NCBI GenBank assembly: GCA_965279195.1
Contig: CBDIHP010000045.1
Span: 248,001 to 312,000, forward strand
Direction of reading: 5' to 3'
Length of the DNA: 64,000 bases
Source of the DNA: CBDIHP01 sp965279195
Lineage (GTDB): Bacteria; Planctomycetota; Planctomycetia; Isosphaerales; Isosphaeraceae
Part shown: in pieces, positions 42,076 through 50,993 of the stretch
Position numbering within the stretch: position 1 is the first letter of the stretch
Layout of the letters: each line of letters begins with the position of its first letter
The notes under the pieces: model-generated
Database searches by the model: none
Seen by the model: the letters and a program-made list of their open reading frames with translations, nothing else
Told to the model about the DNA's origin: nothing
Translations under genes and position numbers: made by a program

Positions 42076-43019
42076 TCGCACGAAACCTCGGGGATCCCGG
42101 AGTGCAGCAAGACGAGCCCCCTCGCACGGCGGTGGACGCGGCGGCGACGATCCGACGCGCCAGGCGGCTCCGCCTGCGAGTCCGGGCACGCGCCTTGTCC
42201 GAACTGACCGGCGCGTATGCGGGGGCCCGGCCTGGCGTCGGCCTGACGTTCGCCGACCTCCGGCCGTACGAGCCCGGCGATGACGTCCGGCATCTCGACT
42301 GGAACGTGACCGCGCGGCAAGGGAAGCCCTACGTCCGCACGTTCGTCGAGGAGCGGGCCCTCACGGTCTGGATCCTGGTCGACGTCTCGGCCAGCATGCG
42401 ATTCGGGCCGGAGGGGAAGACCAAGGCCGATCGGGCGGCCGAGACGGCGGTGTTGCTCGCGACGGCCGCGACGCAGTCGGGCGACCGCGTCGGGCTGATG
42501 CTCGTTAGCGACCGCGTCGAGGCCGAACTCCAGCCCGAATTCGGACCGAGGCATCTGGCGTCGATCGCCCGGATGCTCGTGGCCACCCCGACGGAATCGC
42601 CCCGGACGTCGCTCGCGACGGCACTGGACACGCTCTCGCGGAGGAATCAGAGGCGGGCGTTGATCGTCGTCCTGGGCGACTTCTACGACCCCGACTCGTT
42701 CCCCTCATCGCGCTGGGCGAAGCTCGCCGCAAAGCATCAGATCCTGGCCCTGCGGGTCATCTCGCCGGCCGAGGTCCGCCTCCCGCGAGCGGGACTGCTC
42801 GACTTGATCGACCCGGAGACCGGCCGGCGTCGGACGATCGACACGACGTCCGAACGAGTCCGAGCGGCCTACGTGCGTCAGGCCATCGAGCGCGACCGGG
42901 CCTTCCGCCGCTGGTGCGCCGAGACCGGCGTCGCGGGCCATGACTTCCCGACCGAGAGCGACCCGATCATCCGCCTCGTCCGGATCCTTTCGAGCGGCCG
43001 ACCCCTCCGGCCCCGATGA
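42072..43019 (+). CDS. DUF58 domain protein
   Basis: A 315-residue DUF58 protein, the family usually encoded beside MoxR ATPases and VWA proteins. Diagnostic segments are GLTFADLRPYEPGDDVRHLDWNVTAR and VDVSASMRFG (a VWA-like DxSxS site). The start is a GTG overlapping the stop of the previous gene (GTGA), and its stop overlaps the next gene (ATGA), so three genes are translationally coupled. No moxR gene is next to it. Confidence 0.88.
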   Translation: MIARNLGDPGVQQDEPPRTAVDAAATIRRARRLRLRVRARALSELTGAYAGARPGVGLTFADLRPYEPGDDVRHLDWNVTARQGKPYVRTFVEERALTVWILVDVSASMRFGPEGKTKADRAAETAVLLATAATQSGDRVGLMLVSDRVEAELQPEFGPRHLASIARMLVATPTESPRTSLATALDTLSRRNQRRALIVVLGDFYDPDSFPSSRWAKLAAKHQILALRVISPAEVRLPRAGLLDLIDPETGRRRTIDTTSERVRAAYVRQAIERDRAFRRWCAETGVAGHDFPTESDPIIRLVRILSSGRPLRPR

Positions 43020-43555
43020 CTCAGGAACCTCTCGTGCCCCAGACAGCAAGAATCCATCCCCGCGAGGCCATCTACGTCCCCCCCCGCCCGAGCCCCGGGC
43101 CGGGTCCGATCGAGGAACCAGTGCCGGGCCCGTCGATCATCCCGACCGCCGTCGCCCTCGGGCTGATCGTGGTCGCGCTGCTGGGGACTCGTCGCTGGAA
43201 GCGGTCGGCGGCGTCTGTCCCCCGATCGTCTCCCAGCCTTCCGCCCAAACCCGCCGAGATTGTCGACCGGGCCCATGCCGAGGCTCGATCTCGACTCGCG
43301 GCTCATGATCCCCTGCGTTATCCCCAGTCGCTCACGACCGAGGAACTCGTCCTCGCCATCGGGGCCGATGATCGACTGCCCGTGGCCCTGGTTTCCTCGC
43401 TGCGGGGATATCTCGGAGAGTCCGACCGGGTTCGCTACTCGGGGGCGGTCGAGGCGGAGGCGGCCGAGGCGTTGCGGGCCTGGTCGGTCGAGTTGGTGAC
43501 CACGCTCCCGCGCCGGGTCGACAAGGGGGCGAGGTCGAGGATCAACGGGAAATGA
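43016..43555 (+). CDS. single-span membrane protein (DUF4381-like)
   Basis: A 179-residue protein with a Pro-rich N-terminus, one membrane helix (TAVALGLIVVALLG, about 43-57), then a soluble helical region with TTEELVLAIG and SLRGYLGESDRVRYSG. Position after DUF58 and this layout fit the DUF4381 partner of MoxR/VWA clusters. Its last 121 nt overlap, tail to tail, the 3' end of the EEP-domain gene on the other strand. Confidence 0.72.
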   Translation: MTQEPLVPQTARIHPREAIYVPPRPSPGPGPIEEPVPGPSIIPTAVALGLIVVALLGTRRWKRSAASVPRSSPSLPPKPAEIVDRAHAEARSRLAAHDPLRYPQSLTTEELVLAIGADDRLPVALVSSLRGYLGESDRVRYSGAVEAEAAEALRAWSVELVTTLPRRVDKGARSRINGK

Positions 43556-44487
43556 TCCGAACCGATGTCGGGGCCCAGGCGGCGGTCCACGACGGAGAGA
43601 TCTTGGCTCACGAAGGCATGATCGATCGAGAGCCGGTACGGCGACCAGGTCGGCCAGCTCGGCTGTCGCCCGAAGCCGATCCGGGAGTCCCGCAGCCCGG
43701 ATTCCCGCAGCAGGTCGCCGAAGTAGGGCGAGCCGTCGGTGCAGTTGAGATCGCCGAGAAGGATGGTCGACCCGCCGGACTGCTGGATCGCAGAGCCGAT
43801 CGCGTGGAGTTCCCCGCCTGTGGCGCCCTCCTGGTCCCGGTCGAACGGGGTCCGAGCGTGGACCAGCCAGAGGTTCCTCGGCCGCCCGGCGAAGAGGAAC
43901 GACGCCCGCAACGTGGGGTTCGCCGATGGGACCAGCCGGGCGGGCGGCTCGACCGAGAGCGGGGGCGTCCGGAACCAGAGCGACAGGCCGCGAGATCCAT
44001 CAGGGTATTCATATCGGTACGGGTAGCGACTCCGGATCTCCCCGACCTTTTCGAGCCAGCCGGCGGGGACCTCGACGAGGGCGACGAGGTCGGGCGACTC
44101 CTCGTCGATCAGCCGGCCGAGCCGGGCAGGGTCGGGATTGTCCACCAGGACGTTGGCGTAGACGATCCGCAGGCGATCGTGAGTCCCGGCCTCGGGCGGG
44201 ACCGGATTGTCGGCGTGGTAGCGGACCAGCGGCTCCATCTGCGACGCGGCCAGGAGCGCGAGCAAGCCGGCCTGCCAGCGCGGGCGGGGGAACAGCCAGG
44301 CCAGGGTCGCCAGCGACGTGACCAGAAGCGCCGCCACCTGGAAGTGGCGGATCAGATCGAACCGCCAGTCGACCCTCGCGAAGACTCCGGAGATCGGATG
44401 AATCAGCGCGGCGACGGTCAGTGCGTGGAGGGGCAAGCCTCTCAGGCCACCGCCGGTTCGGGCTTGCTGGACCGGGTTGTGGCTCAC
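43435..44487 (-). CDS. endonuclease/exonuclease/phosphatase (EEP) family protein
   Basis: 350 residues with three or four N-terminal membrane helices (about 20-90) and a C-terminal EEP domain: RIVYANVLVDNPD, VALVEVPAGW, ILLGDLNCTDGSPYF, and SIDHAFVSQ ... IGSDHFPLILDLA carry the usual Asn, Glu, Asp and His catalytic residues. Membrane-anchored EEP proteins of this kind are common but of unknown substrate. The GTG start overlaps the previous stop (GTGA). The last 32 residues lie beyond the domain and overlap the converging gene. Confidence 0.85.
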   Translation of the reverse strand: MSHNPVQQARTGGGLRGLPLHALTVAALIHPISGVFARVDWRFDLIRHFQVAALLVTSLATLAWLFPRPRWQAGLLALLAASQMEPLVRYHADNPVPPEAGTHDRLRIVYANVLVDNPDPARLGRLIDEESPDLVALVEVPAGWLEKVGEIRSRYPYRYEYPDGSRGLSLWFRTPPLSVEPPARLVPSANPTLRASFLFAGRPRNLWLVHARTPFDRDQEGATGGELHAIGSAIQQSGGSTILLGDLNCTDGSPYFGDLLRESGLRDSRIGFGRQPSWPTWSPYRLSIDHAFVSQDLSVVDRRLGPDIGSDHFPLILDLAPLSTRRGSVVTNSTDQARNASAASASTAPE

Positions 44488-45632
44488 GGGATCGGAGACC
44501 GCACGACGAAGGTCTCGGCCCGCCCTGACCCCGTCGAGAGCCGGACGCGCCAGCGCAAATCGCCCCCCTTGACGGCGGGCGGGGCGGGCTCGCTGGCGAT
44601 GATCGTGTCGACCTGCTCGCGGGGCCGGAGTTCCCGGAAATCCTGCCCCCGGATTTTCCACTCGCTCTCGACCGCCAGCGGATAGAGATAGACCCGGTCG
44701 CCCGAGGGGGTCTCGATGTAGGAGTCGGTCGGCGACCGCTCGCCCTCCCGGAGATAGGCCTCCTCCAGGGGGGCGAAGGCCGTCGAATCGGCCAGATTCT
44801 TGAGCCGGAGCGTGAGGAGCCAGGCGCTCCCGCCGTCGCGAGGTCGGTCCGAGCCCGAGCCGCCGGTAAGGCCGGTGGATCGGCGGATCAGTTGCACGTT
44901 CTTCCGCTCGACCTTCAACGGCAGGATTTCCAGCGAGCCCGCGCGGATGGCGCGGCCGACCTCGGTGGTCCGCGACTCGGGGATCGACTCGGCGGCGGCG
45001 ACCTCCCGGGCGGCCCGGCCGGTAGGTTCGATGTCCGAGCGGGCCACAGTCGCCGGTTCGGCCTCCTCGGTCGTCGAACGGCGGCGGTCGTAGATCAGCC
45101 AGCCGGCGGCCAGGGTCATCGCGCTGGCGTAGCTCGCGAGCAGCACGACCGCCGTCGGGATCCTGCGGGGCCCCGGCGGGTCCAGTTCCATCGACTCGGA
45201 CTGGAGGGTCGGTTTCTTCGGGGCGGTTCGCGTTGTGTCGATGCCGAGCAGTGGCGGGGCGTCGTCCACCGAGTCCGGCCCCTGGCTGAGCGACGCGGGG
45301 ATCTCGAACTCGTCGGGATCCTCCAGCGCGGACGGCTTCGACCGGGCCTGGATGGCGGAAGGGACGAATTCGCCGAGCAGCGGGTCGGGCTCCTCCGCCG
45401 GGCCGAGGTCGCGCAAGGTGGGCATGTCGGGGCTGGTGTTCGAGTCGGCGACGACCGGCGTTGTCCTGGGGACCTCCGGCACGACGGGGGGCGCGGGTTC
45501 GGGAGGCGTCGGCGAGTTGCCGGCGGGCTCGTTGCAATGGGTCAGGGAGTGCGAGATCGTCGGGGCCGCCTTCGGTTCGGGGAGCGGGCCCCCGCAGCTC
45601 GGGCAGTGCGCGTTGCTCGACATCGACGGCAT
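44484..45632 (-). CDS. zinc-ribbon-headed membrane protein, function unknown
   Basis: 382 residues. It begins with a short zinc-ribbon half (AHCPSCGGPLPEP), then a long disordered Pro/Ser/Asp-rich stretch, one membrane helix (about 175-195, AVVLLASYASAMTLAAGWL) and an extracytoplasmic domain with ILPLKVERKNVQLIRRSTG and WLLTLRLKNLADSTAFAPLEEAYLRE, which resembles domains found in planctomycete 'zinc ribbon + TM' proteins. GGAG is 5 nt before the ATG at 45632; a second ATG three codons later is also possible. It follows bioD by 61 nt. Confidence 0.7.
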   Translation of the reverse strand: MPSMSSNAHCPSCGGPLPEPKAAPTISHSLTHCNEPAGNSPTPPEPAPPVVPEVPRTTPVVADSNTSPDMPTLRDLGPAEEPDPLLGEFVPSAIQARSKPSALEDPDEFEIPASLSQGPDSVDDAPPLLGIDTTRTAPKKPTLQSESMELDPPGPRRIPTAVVLLASYASAMTLAAGWLIYDRRRSTTEEAEPATVARSDIEPTGRAAREVAAAESIPESRTTEVGRAIRAGSLEILPLKVERKNVQLIRRSTGLTGGSGSDRPRDGGSAWLLTLRLKNLADSTAFAPLEEAYLREGERSPTDSYIETPSGDRVYLYPLAVESEWKIRGQDFRELRPREQVDTIIASEPAPPAVKGGDLRWRVRLSTGSGRAETFVVRSPIP

Positions 45633-45693
45633 CTCCGCTCCGAGTTCGACCCGTCGCCGGCCGGTCACGAGGTCGCGGGTTGTCGGCCCGCAT

Positions 45694-46428
45694 TCAAAGG
45701 CTCGATCGTCTCGAAGGCTGACAACGATTGTACCAGTCGGTGACCGAGAGGAGGAGGTCCACGCCCTCCCCAACGGTTGCATGAGGGATCTCGGCCAGGA
45801 CGGCGGTCTCCCCCAGGCGCCGGGACAGCTCGGCCCGGTTGGTCGACTCGGCCAGCGGGTTGCTCGTCGGCTCGGACCCATTCAGGATCACCCCGGCGAT
45901 ACGCAACCCTCGCGACCGGGCGGACGCGACCGTGAGCAGCGTGTGGTTCAGGGTCCCGAGCCCGCGCCTGGCGACGATCACGATGGGATAGTCGAGTTCC
46001 GCGGCCAGATCCGCCACGGTGGAGTCCTCCCCGAGCGGGCAGAGCCAGCCCCCCACGCCCTCGACGATCAGGCAATCGGCCGTATCCCCCCAGCGGCCGA
46101 TCGCGGCCCGGGTCCTGGCCAGGACCTCGGCGTGATCGAGCCGTTTCCCCTCCAGTCTCGCCGCGACTGGCGGGGCCAATGGGGCTTGATATAGCAATGG
46201 GCAGACCGCATCCAGGGATACGTCGCCGGGCAGTGCCGATCGGAGGATGTCGGGATCGTCCGCCCGGATCGCCCCGTCCGGGCCGATCGTCAGCCCGGTC
46301 GCCACGGGCTTGATCGCGCCGGGGCGGCGACCTTCGCGGACCAGCCGGCGGATCAAGGCGGCCGAGACGAAGGTCTTGCCGACGCCCGTGTCGCTGCCGA
46401 CGACGAACAGGCCCGGGAGCCGACTCAT
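45694..46428 (-). CDS. bioD: dethiobiotin synthase
   Basis: A 244-residue BioD that closes the ureido ring of dethiobiotin using ATP and CO2. The N-terminus has the P-loop-like GSDTGVGKTFVSAALIR; IKPVATGL, EGVGGWLCPL and VARRGLGTLNHTLLTV are all typical. The ATG overlaps the bioA stop (ATGA), so the two are coupled. Biotin synthase (bioB) and bioF are not in this window. Confidence 0.96.
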   Translation of the reverse strand: MSRLPGLFVVGSDTGVGKTFVSAALIRRLVREGRRPGAIKPVATGLTIGPDGAIRADDPDILRSALPGDVSLDAVCPLLYQAPLAPPVAARLEGKRLDHAEVLARTRAAIGRWGDTADCLIVEGVGGWLCPLGEDSTVADLAAELDYPIVIVARRGLGTLNHTLLTVASARSRGLRIAGVILNGSEPTSNPLAESTNRAELSRRLGETAVLAEIPHATVGEGVDLLLSVTDWYNRCQPSRRSSL

Positions 46429-47810
46429 GAGGTCGCCCCTTCGTGGGCCCAGGCGATCCCGTCCCCGATCGCATCGATGATCGCGTCGATTTCCTCGATC
46501 GTGATCGTCAGCGGGGGGAAGATGACCAGCACATCTCCGAGCGGCCGGAGCAGGATCCCCCGCTCGCGGGCCCGATGGCAGATCCGTGCCCCGGTCTGAG
46601 ATTCCCAGGGCAGGGGACGTTTCGTCTGCCTGTCCGCGACGAGTTCGACCCCCGCGATCAGGCCGCACTGGCGGATGTTCCCGACGAGCGGATGGTCTCG
46701 GAGGGCGGCCAGTCGGGTTGAGAGAAACTCGACCTTCGGGGCCATGTTTTCGAGCGTCTTCTCGTCGCGGAAGACCTTCAGATTCGCCAGGGCCACGGCC
46801 GCTCCGAGCGGGTTCCCGCCGTAGGTGTGGCCGTGATAGAAGGTCTTCCCGTCCCTCGCGGTGCCGACGAAGGCGCTGTAGATTTCCTCCGTCGTCAGGG
46901 TGGCCGCGAGCGGCAAGTAGCCGCCGGTGATGCCCTTGGCCAGGCAGAGGAAGTCGGGCGAGACCCCTTCGCGGTCGCAGGCGAACAGGCTGCCGGTGCG
47001 GCCGAATCCGACGGCGACCTCATCGGCGATCAGGAGGACGTCGCGGGCCCGGGTGATCTCACGCAGGCCCTTCAGATAGCCTTCGGGGTGCACGATCATC
47101 CCGGCCGCCCCCTGGACCAGGGGCTCGACGATCACGGCCGCGACCTCGCCCGGGTGAGCGTCGAGCAGGCCTTCGACCTCGGTCAGGCAGGCGATACCGC
47201 AGGTCTCGCGTTCCTTGCCGATCGGGCAGCGGTAGCAGAAAGGGGACGGTGCCCGGAGCGCGGGGAAAAGCAGGGGGGCGAACATGACGTGGAAGCGGTC
47301 GACTCCGCCGACGCTCACGTCACCCAGGGTGTCGCCGTGGTAGGAGTTCCTGAGCGCGAGGAACCGCGTCCGGTTCGGCTCGGGCCGGTCCTTCTGCCGC
47401 CAGTACTGGAAGGCCATCTTGAGGGCGACCTCGACGGCCGTCGCCCCGTCGTCCGAGAAGAAGACCCGGTTGAGGCCGGCAGGCGCGACCTCGGCGAGTT
47501 CCCGGGACAGCTCGATGGCCGTCGGGTGCGTGACGCCCAGGAGCGTGCTGTGCGCCAGCGTCTCGGCCTGCTCGACCAGGGCTTTCGTCAAGGCGGGGTG
47601 CCGGTGCCCGTGGACGTTGCACCAGAGCGAGCTGACGGCGTCGAGGTATCGGTTGCCGTGGATGTCGTAGAGGTAATTCCCCTCCCCCCGCTCGATGATG
47701 AGCGGGTCGGACGCGGCCCAGTCGGCCAGCGGGGTGAAGGGATGCCACAGGTGATCGAAGTCCCGGCGGCGGAGGCGTTCCTGGCGATCGGCGGAGGATT
47801 CGGCGTGCAC
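46425..47810 (-). CDS. bioA: adenosylmethionine-8-amino-7-oxononanoate aminotransferase
   Basis: A 461-residue PLP enzyme of biotin synthesis that uses SAM as amino donor. The characteristic LWHPFTPL, SLWCNVHGHRHP, GDTLGDVSVGG, the IADEVAVGFGRTG segment, and the PLP lysine in LAKGITGGYLPLA are present. The GTG at 47810 is chosen because it lies one base after the upstream stop, has AGGGA 5 nt before it, and starts near the conserved region. The frame extends further upstream without family resemblance. It is sandwiched between SAM hydroxide adenosyltransferase and bioD. Confidence 0.96.
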   Translation of the reverse strand: MHAESSADRQERLRRRDFDHLWHPFTPLADWAASDPLIIERGEGNYLYDIHGNRYLDAVSSLWCNVHGHRHPALTKALVEQAETLAHSTLLGVTHPTAIELSRELAEVAPAGLNRVFFSDDGATAVEVALKMAFQYWRQKDRPEPNRTRFLALRNSYHGDTLGDVSVGGVDRFHVMFAPLLFPALRAPSPFCYRCPIGKERETCGIACLTEVEGLLDAHPGEVAAVIVEPLVQGAAGMIVHPEGYLKGLREITRARDVLLIADEVAVGFGRTGSLFACDREGVSPDFLCLAKGITGGYLPLAATLTTEEIYSAFVGTARDGKTFYHGHTYGGNPLGAAVALANLKVFRDEKTLENMAPKVEFLSTRLAALRDHPLVGNIRQCGLIAGVELVADRQTKRPLPWESQTGARICHRARERGILLRPLGDVLVIFPPLTITIEEIDAIIDAIGDGIAWAHEGATS

Positions 47811-47811
47811 G

Positions 47812-48624
47812 TCAGTCCCTGCGGCCCAAGGGTTTCTTGCGGAAGAGGACGGTCGTCCCCGGCCCGGCCGAGAGTTGCCGTCCGGCGTCGCCATTCACGA
47901 CGGCGACCTCGATCCAGCCCGAACTCCCCGCCAGGGCGATCAGGTCGCCGGGGGAGCGGTCGCCATAGGTCCGGGAGATACCTTCGATCCGCACGTCCTT
48001 GATCTCGACGACCCAGTCACCGGCCGGGTGGTGCGCCACGCGAGGCTGCTGGACGTTGGTGATCAGGTTCCCGAAGGGATCCTTGAAGATGACCTCGGCC
48101 ACGAGCCCCTGTGGATTCTCGGCCGCCTCGATCGTCCGCAGCCGGATCAGGCTGTCCGGAGGCCGGGCCGGGCCGAGTTCCTCCGGCGAGCCACCCCGAG
48201 CCAGGTGCGCGGCGGCCGGGGCGAGGATGTCCCGGCCGTGGAAGGTCGAGGAGACCTGCTTGCGGCGGAGGTTCGGGTTGGACAGCTCGCGGACTTCGGA
48301 CGCGGACCGGCCCCGAAGGGCCCCGCTGATCAGGCCGTTGTCGGGGAGGACGAACCACTGGCCGTCGACACGCACGGCGACGAGGCGGCGGTCGGTGCCG
48401 ACGCCGGGGTCCACGACCGCGAGGTGGATGGCCCCCTCGGGGAAGGCGTCGACGATGCTCGACAGCACGAACGCCCCCTCGACGATGTTCTGGGGGGCGA
48501 TGCCGTGGCTGACGTCGACGAGCTGAGTGCCGGGCGCCAGGCCGAGGACGACCCCCTTCATCGCGGCGACGTAGGGGCCGTCCCAGCCGAAGTCGCTGGT
48601 GAGCGTCAGGAGGGCGGGTCTCAC
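47812..48624 (-). CDS. SAM hydroxide adenosyltransferase (SAM-dependent chlorinase/fluorinase family)
   Basis: A 270-residue DUF62-family protein. Key segments are LTLTSDFGWDGPYVAAMKGV, VDVSHGI, VVDPGVGTDRRLVAV and STFHGRDILAPAAAHLA, matching the SAM hydrolase/halogenase fold. Most bacterial members hydrolyse SAM to adenosine and methionine; only a few are real halogenases and these carry a chlorinase or fluorinase loop not seen here. The start is the GTG at 48624 (AAGGA upstream); the frame continues to a TTG at 48672. It stands directly before bioA, an enzyme that consumes SAM. Confidence 0.9.
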   Translation of the reverse strand: MRPALLTLTSDFGWDGPYVAAMKGVVLGLAPGTQLVDVSHGIAPQNIVEGAFVLSSIVDAFPEGAIHLAVVDPGVGTDRRLVAVRVDGQWFVLPDNGLISGALRGRSASEVRELSNPNLRRKQVSSTFHGRDILAPAAAHLARGGSPEELGPARPPDSLIRLRTIEAAENPQGLVAEVIFKDPFGNLITNVQQPRVAHHPAGDWVVEIKDVRIEGISRTYGDRSPGDLIALAGSSGWIEVAVVNGDAGRQLSAGPGTTVLFRKKPLGRRD

Positions 48625-48705
48625 GTCTTGGTTCCTTGGGAGAGTGGCGACGCCGGGGGGCCTCGCGGTCAAGGTGGGACGCTAACCGTCGGGGATCTCG
48701 CCCGC

Positions 48706-49062
48706 TCAGGCCTGGGCCTGGTACCGGGCGGTGATCTTGGAGGTGATGCCGCCGCGCGGGCGGAAGTCGCCGACCACCGTCATCCGCCTCGGGTGGCAGG
48801 CGGCGACGAGGTCGTCGAGGATGGTGTTGACCGAGTGCTCGTAGAAGATGCCCCGGTCGCGGAAGGCGAAGAGGTAGAGCTTGAGGCTCTTGAGCTCGAT
48901 GCAGGTCTGGCCGGGGACGTACTGGATGATGATGGTGCCGAAGTCCGGCTGGCCCGTCTTGGGGCAGACGGCGGTGAACTCGGGGCAGACGATCTCGATC
49001 TCGTATTCGCGGTCGGGGAACTGATTCGGGAACGCTTCGAGCAGCGTCTGCGGCGTCGACAT
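48706..49062 (-). CDS. queF: NADPH-dependent 7-cyano-7-deazaguanine reductase (type I)
   Basis: A 118-residue QueF of the short, type I class that reduces preQ0 to preQ1 for queuosine in tRNA. The nucleophilic Cys is in FTAVCPKTGQPDFG; the QueF motif ELKSLKLYLF and the segment FRDRGIFYEHSVNTILDDL are conserved. Length fits type I (the long type II has two domains). No other queuosine genes are seen in the window. Confidence 0.95.
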   Translation of the reverse strand: MSTPQTLLEAFPNQFPDREYEIEIVCPEFTAVCPKTGQPDFGTIIIQYVPGQTCIELKSLKLYLFAFRDRGIFYEHSVNTILDDLVAACHPRRMTVVGDFRPRGGITSKITARYQAQA

Positions 49063-49172
49063 CGAACGGGGCTCCTCGCGGGACAGGACACGGCGGAGGC
49101 CGGGGCCGGCGGACGCCCCTCGCCTCTCTCGTCCCCCATTCTATCCGCGAGTCGAGCCCGAGTGAGCCCCGT

Positions 49173-49191
49173 CGGCCGGCCAGGCCGGCCG
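49173..49191 (-). terminator. palindromic hairpin after the DUF3352-type gene
   Basis: A 19-nt perfect palindrome, CGGCCGGCC on both sides of one base, immediately after the stop codon of the upstream gene. No T-run, so assignment as a terminator is weak. Confidence 0.4.
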
Positions 49192-50964
49192 TTATTTCCC
49201 CGGGGCCTTCGTGTTCGCCGCGAGGAGCCCGAACGTCCGGCTCACCGTCGAGGCGTCGGGAGCCGCGGTCGTGGTGAAGAACACGCAGCGGAACAGGCGG
49301 GCCAGTGCGATCGCCTGGTCGAGGTCATCCCCGGCCGATTCGATCGAGCCCCCTCGCCGCTGGGCCGACCGCTTCGCGAGGCCGTCGCGGTGCCGGGTCG
49401 CCAGTTCGGCGAGCGCGGCCAGGTCAACATAGGCGAGAGAGCCGGCGACCGAGAGCTTGCCCGCCCCGGCGGAGTCGAGCCAGTCCGTCGGCGGCGACTT
49501 GATGTAGCGGACCGCCGCCCCCGGGTTGTTGCTCACGACGAGCTGGTCCGGCAGCACCGAATAGGCCAGGTAGACCCGGGCATTGCCGAACGTGGTCACT
49601 TCCTGGCCGTCGACCTGGGTCGTGTTCAGGTGGAGCTGGGCACCGCGCCGCGAGTTGTCCAGGGCGATCACGGCGAGCATCGTGCGGAGGGCGTTCCTGA
49701 CCGAGGCCGCGACCTGCGGCGCACCGTTGCCGGATGCGAGGCCGAGGGCGGCGACCATCGGGACACCGGCACCCTTCGACGGGTAGTCGAAGCCGTCGGC
49801 ATAAGCCACCAGCCGCGGCCCGAGGGCGGGCAGGACGGCCTTCCGCACGTCCTGATCGAGCGCGATCCCCCGGACGGCCGTGAGAATGTTCTCCAACTGC
49901 CAGCGGTCATTCTCGGGGACGAACCCATCGAGGTAGTCTGCGATGGCCGAGAAATCGAACTGGATCGAGCTGAGGGCGACCGCCGTCTGGGGGATCTTCC
50001 GGAGCAGTTCCGTCGGGGCCGACTTCCGGGTCAGCCACTGCTTGAGCCAGCCTTCGAGCTTCGAGGGGTCGAGGCTCTCCCTGGTGTGGACCAGCAGGCC
50101 ATCCTTCCACTCGACGGACAGGCCGACGTAACGCAGGGCCCGGAAATAGCCCCGGATCGAACCGGCCGCGCGGGCCTCCCCGGGCTTGTCGGAGTCGGGG
50201 AGGGCTTCGAGGAACCGGACCAGGAACCCGGGGTGGAGGGCCAGCCGGATGAAGGAGCCCGAGGGCAGCGATTCGCGGACCTCGCGGGCCAGCGGGTCGG
50301 TCCAGAGGCTCGGCAGTCCCGAGTCGGAGTTGCGCTTGAGGATCTCGATCAGTTGCTCGGCGGAATTCGACCAGGCGAAGGTTCCGTCGTCGAGCAGGAA
50401 GTAATGATCGGCGGGGCGGCCGTCGGCGTAGGTCCGGGTGAAGTAAGTCTGGCCTCCGTGGCGGTTCTCCTGGATGTCGCGCAGCTCGCCGGACGACTTC
50501 TGGGTCCGGTTGAAGGCCTCCATGAACCGGACCATGAGCGCCTTGTCGCGCGGCCGGACCATGACCAACCCGCGTCCGCCGTCGGGCCCGGCCCCGGCCG
50601 GCATGTGGAAGCTGAGGACTACCGCGTCGCCGAGGATGTCGTCCCGGAACCGGTCCCAGTCGACCTGGAGGGCCTCCTCGATCTGGGACCGGGCCTGCTG
50701 GAAGGCCTCGTATTGCTCGGACTTCAGGAGTGCCTGGACCGCCGGCAGTTCGCGGATTCCCCGGGCCAGCGGCGAGGCGACGATCGTCCCGTAATGGCCC
50801 CGGAGGTCGTCGACGCTCAGGGTGAACGAGGTGTCGGGCGGGAGCAGCCGGAGCAGGGATTCCGTCGAGCCCGCCGCCAGGACGAGGGCGGGGAACGCGA
50901 GGAACCCGAACGAGACGAGGCAAGACAGGGCCCGGCGGACCCCCGACCGAATTGAGCCGACCAT
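49192..50964 (-). CDS. DUF3352-type secreted protein
   Basis: 590 residues. The ATG at 50964 follows GGAGGTCC and starts a signal peptide (SCLVSFGFLAFPALVLAAG). The rest resembles planctomycete DUF3352 proteins: SLLRLLPPDTSFTLSVDDLRGH at the start, and VALGLASG-like segments, with many LPP/ALA repeats and SYRVLPDQLVVS-type blocks. No enzyme motif is present. It follows an anti-sigma gene by 29 nt and is probably the target, or a sensor, of that ECF module. Confidence 0.75.
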   Translation of the reverse strand: MVGSIRSGVRRALSCLVSFGFLAFPALVLAAGSTESLLRLLPPDTSFTLSVDDLRGHYGTIVASPLARGIRELPAVQALLKSEQYEAFQQARSQIEEALQVDWDRFRDDILGDAVVLSFHMPAGAGPDGGRGLVMVRPRDKALMVRFMEAFNRTQKSSGELRDIQENRHGGQTYFTRTYADGRPADHYFLLDDGTFAWSNSAEQLIEILKRNSDSGLPSLWTDPLAREVRESLPSGSFIRLALHPGFLVRFLEALPDSDKPGEARAAGSIRGYFRALRYVGLSVEWKDGLLVHTRESLDPSKLEGWLKQWLTRKSAPTELLRKIPQTAVALSSIQFDFSAIADYLDGFVPENDRWQLENILTAVRGIALDQDVRKAVLPALGPRLVAYADGFDYPSKGAGVPMVAALGLASGNGAPQVAASVRNALRTMLAVIALDNSRRGAQLHLNTTQVDGQEVTTFGNARVYLAYSVLPDQLVVSNNPGAAVRYIKSPPTDWLDSAGAGKLSVAGSLAYVDLAALAELATRHRDGLAKRSAQRRGGSIESAGDDLDQAIALARLFRCVFFTTTAAPDASTVSRTFGLLAANTKAPGK

Positions 50965-50993
50965 GCCCGGACCTCCGACTCGACCCGACGAAA

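Noticed and set aside
47812..48624. A true fluorinase or chlorinase
   Set aside because: The family includes these, but the halogenase-specific loop is not visible and nearly all bacterial relatives are SAM hydrolases.
47875..50955. 1026-residue plus-strand open frame
   Set aside because: Shadow of the SAM hydroxide adenosyltransferase, queF and DUF3352-type genes on the other strand; composition is Arg/Gly/Asp-rich with no domain.
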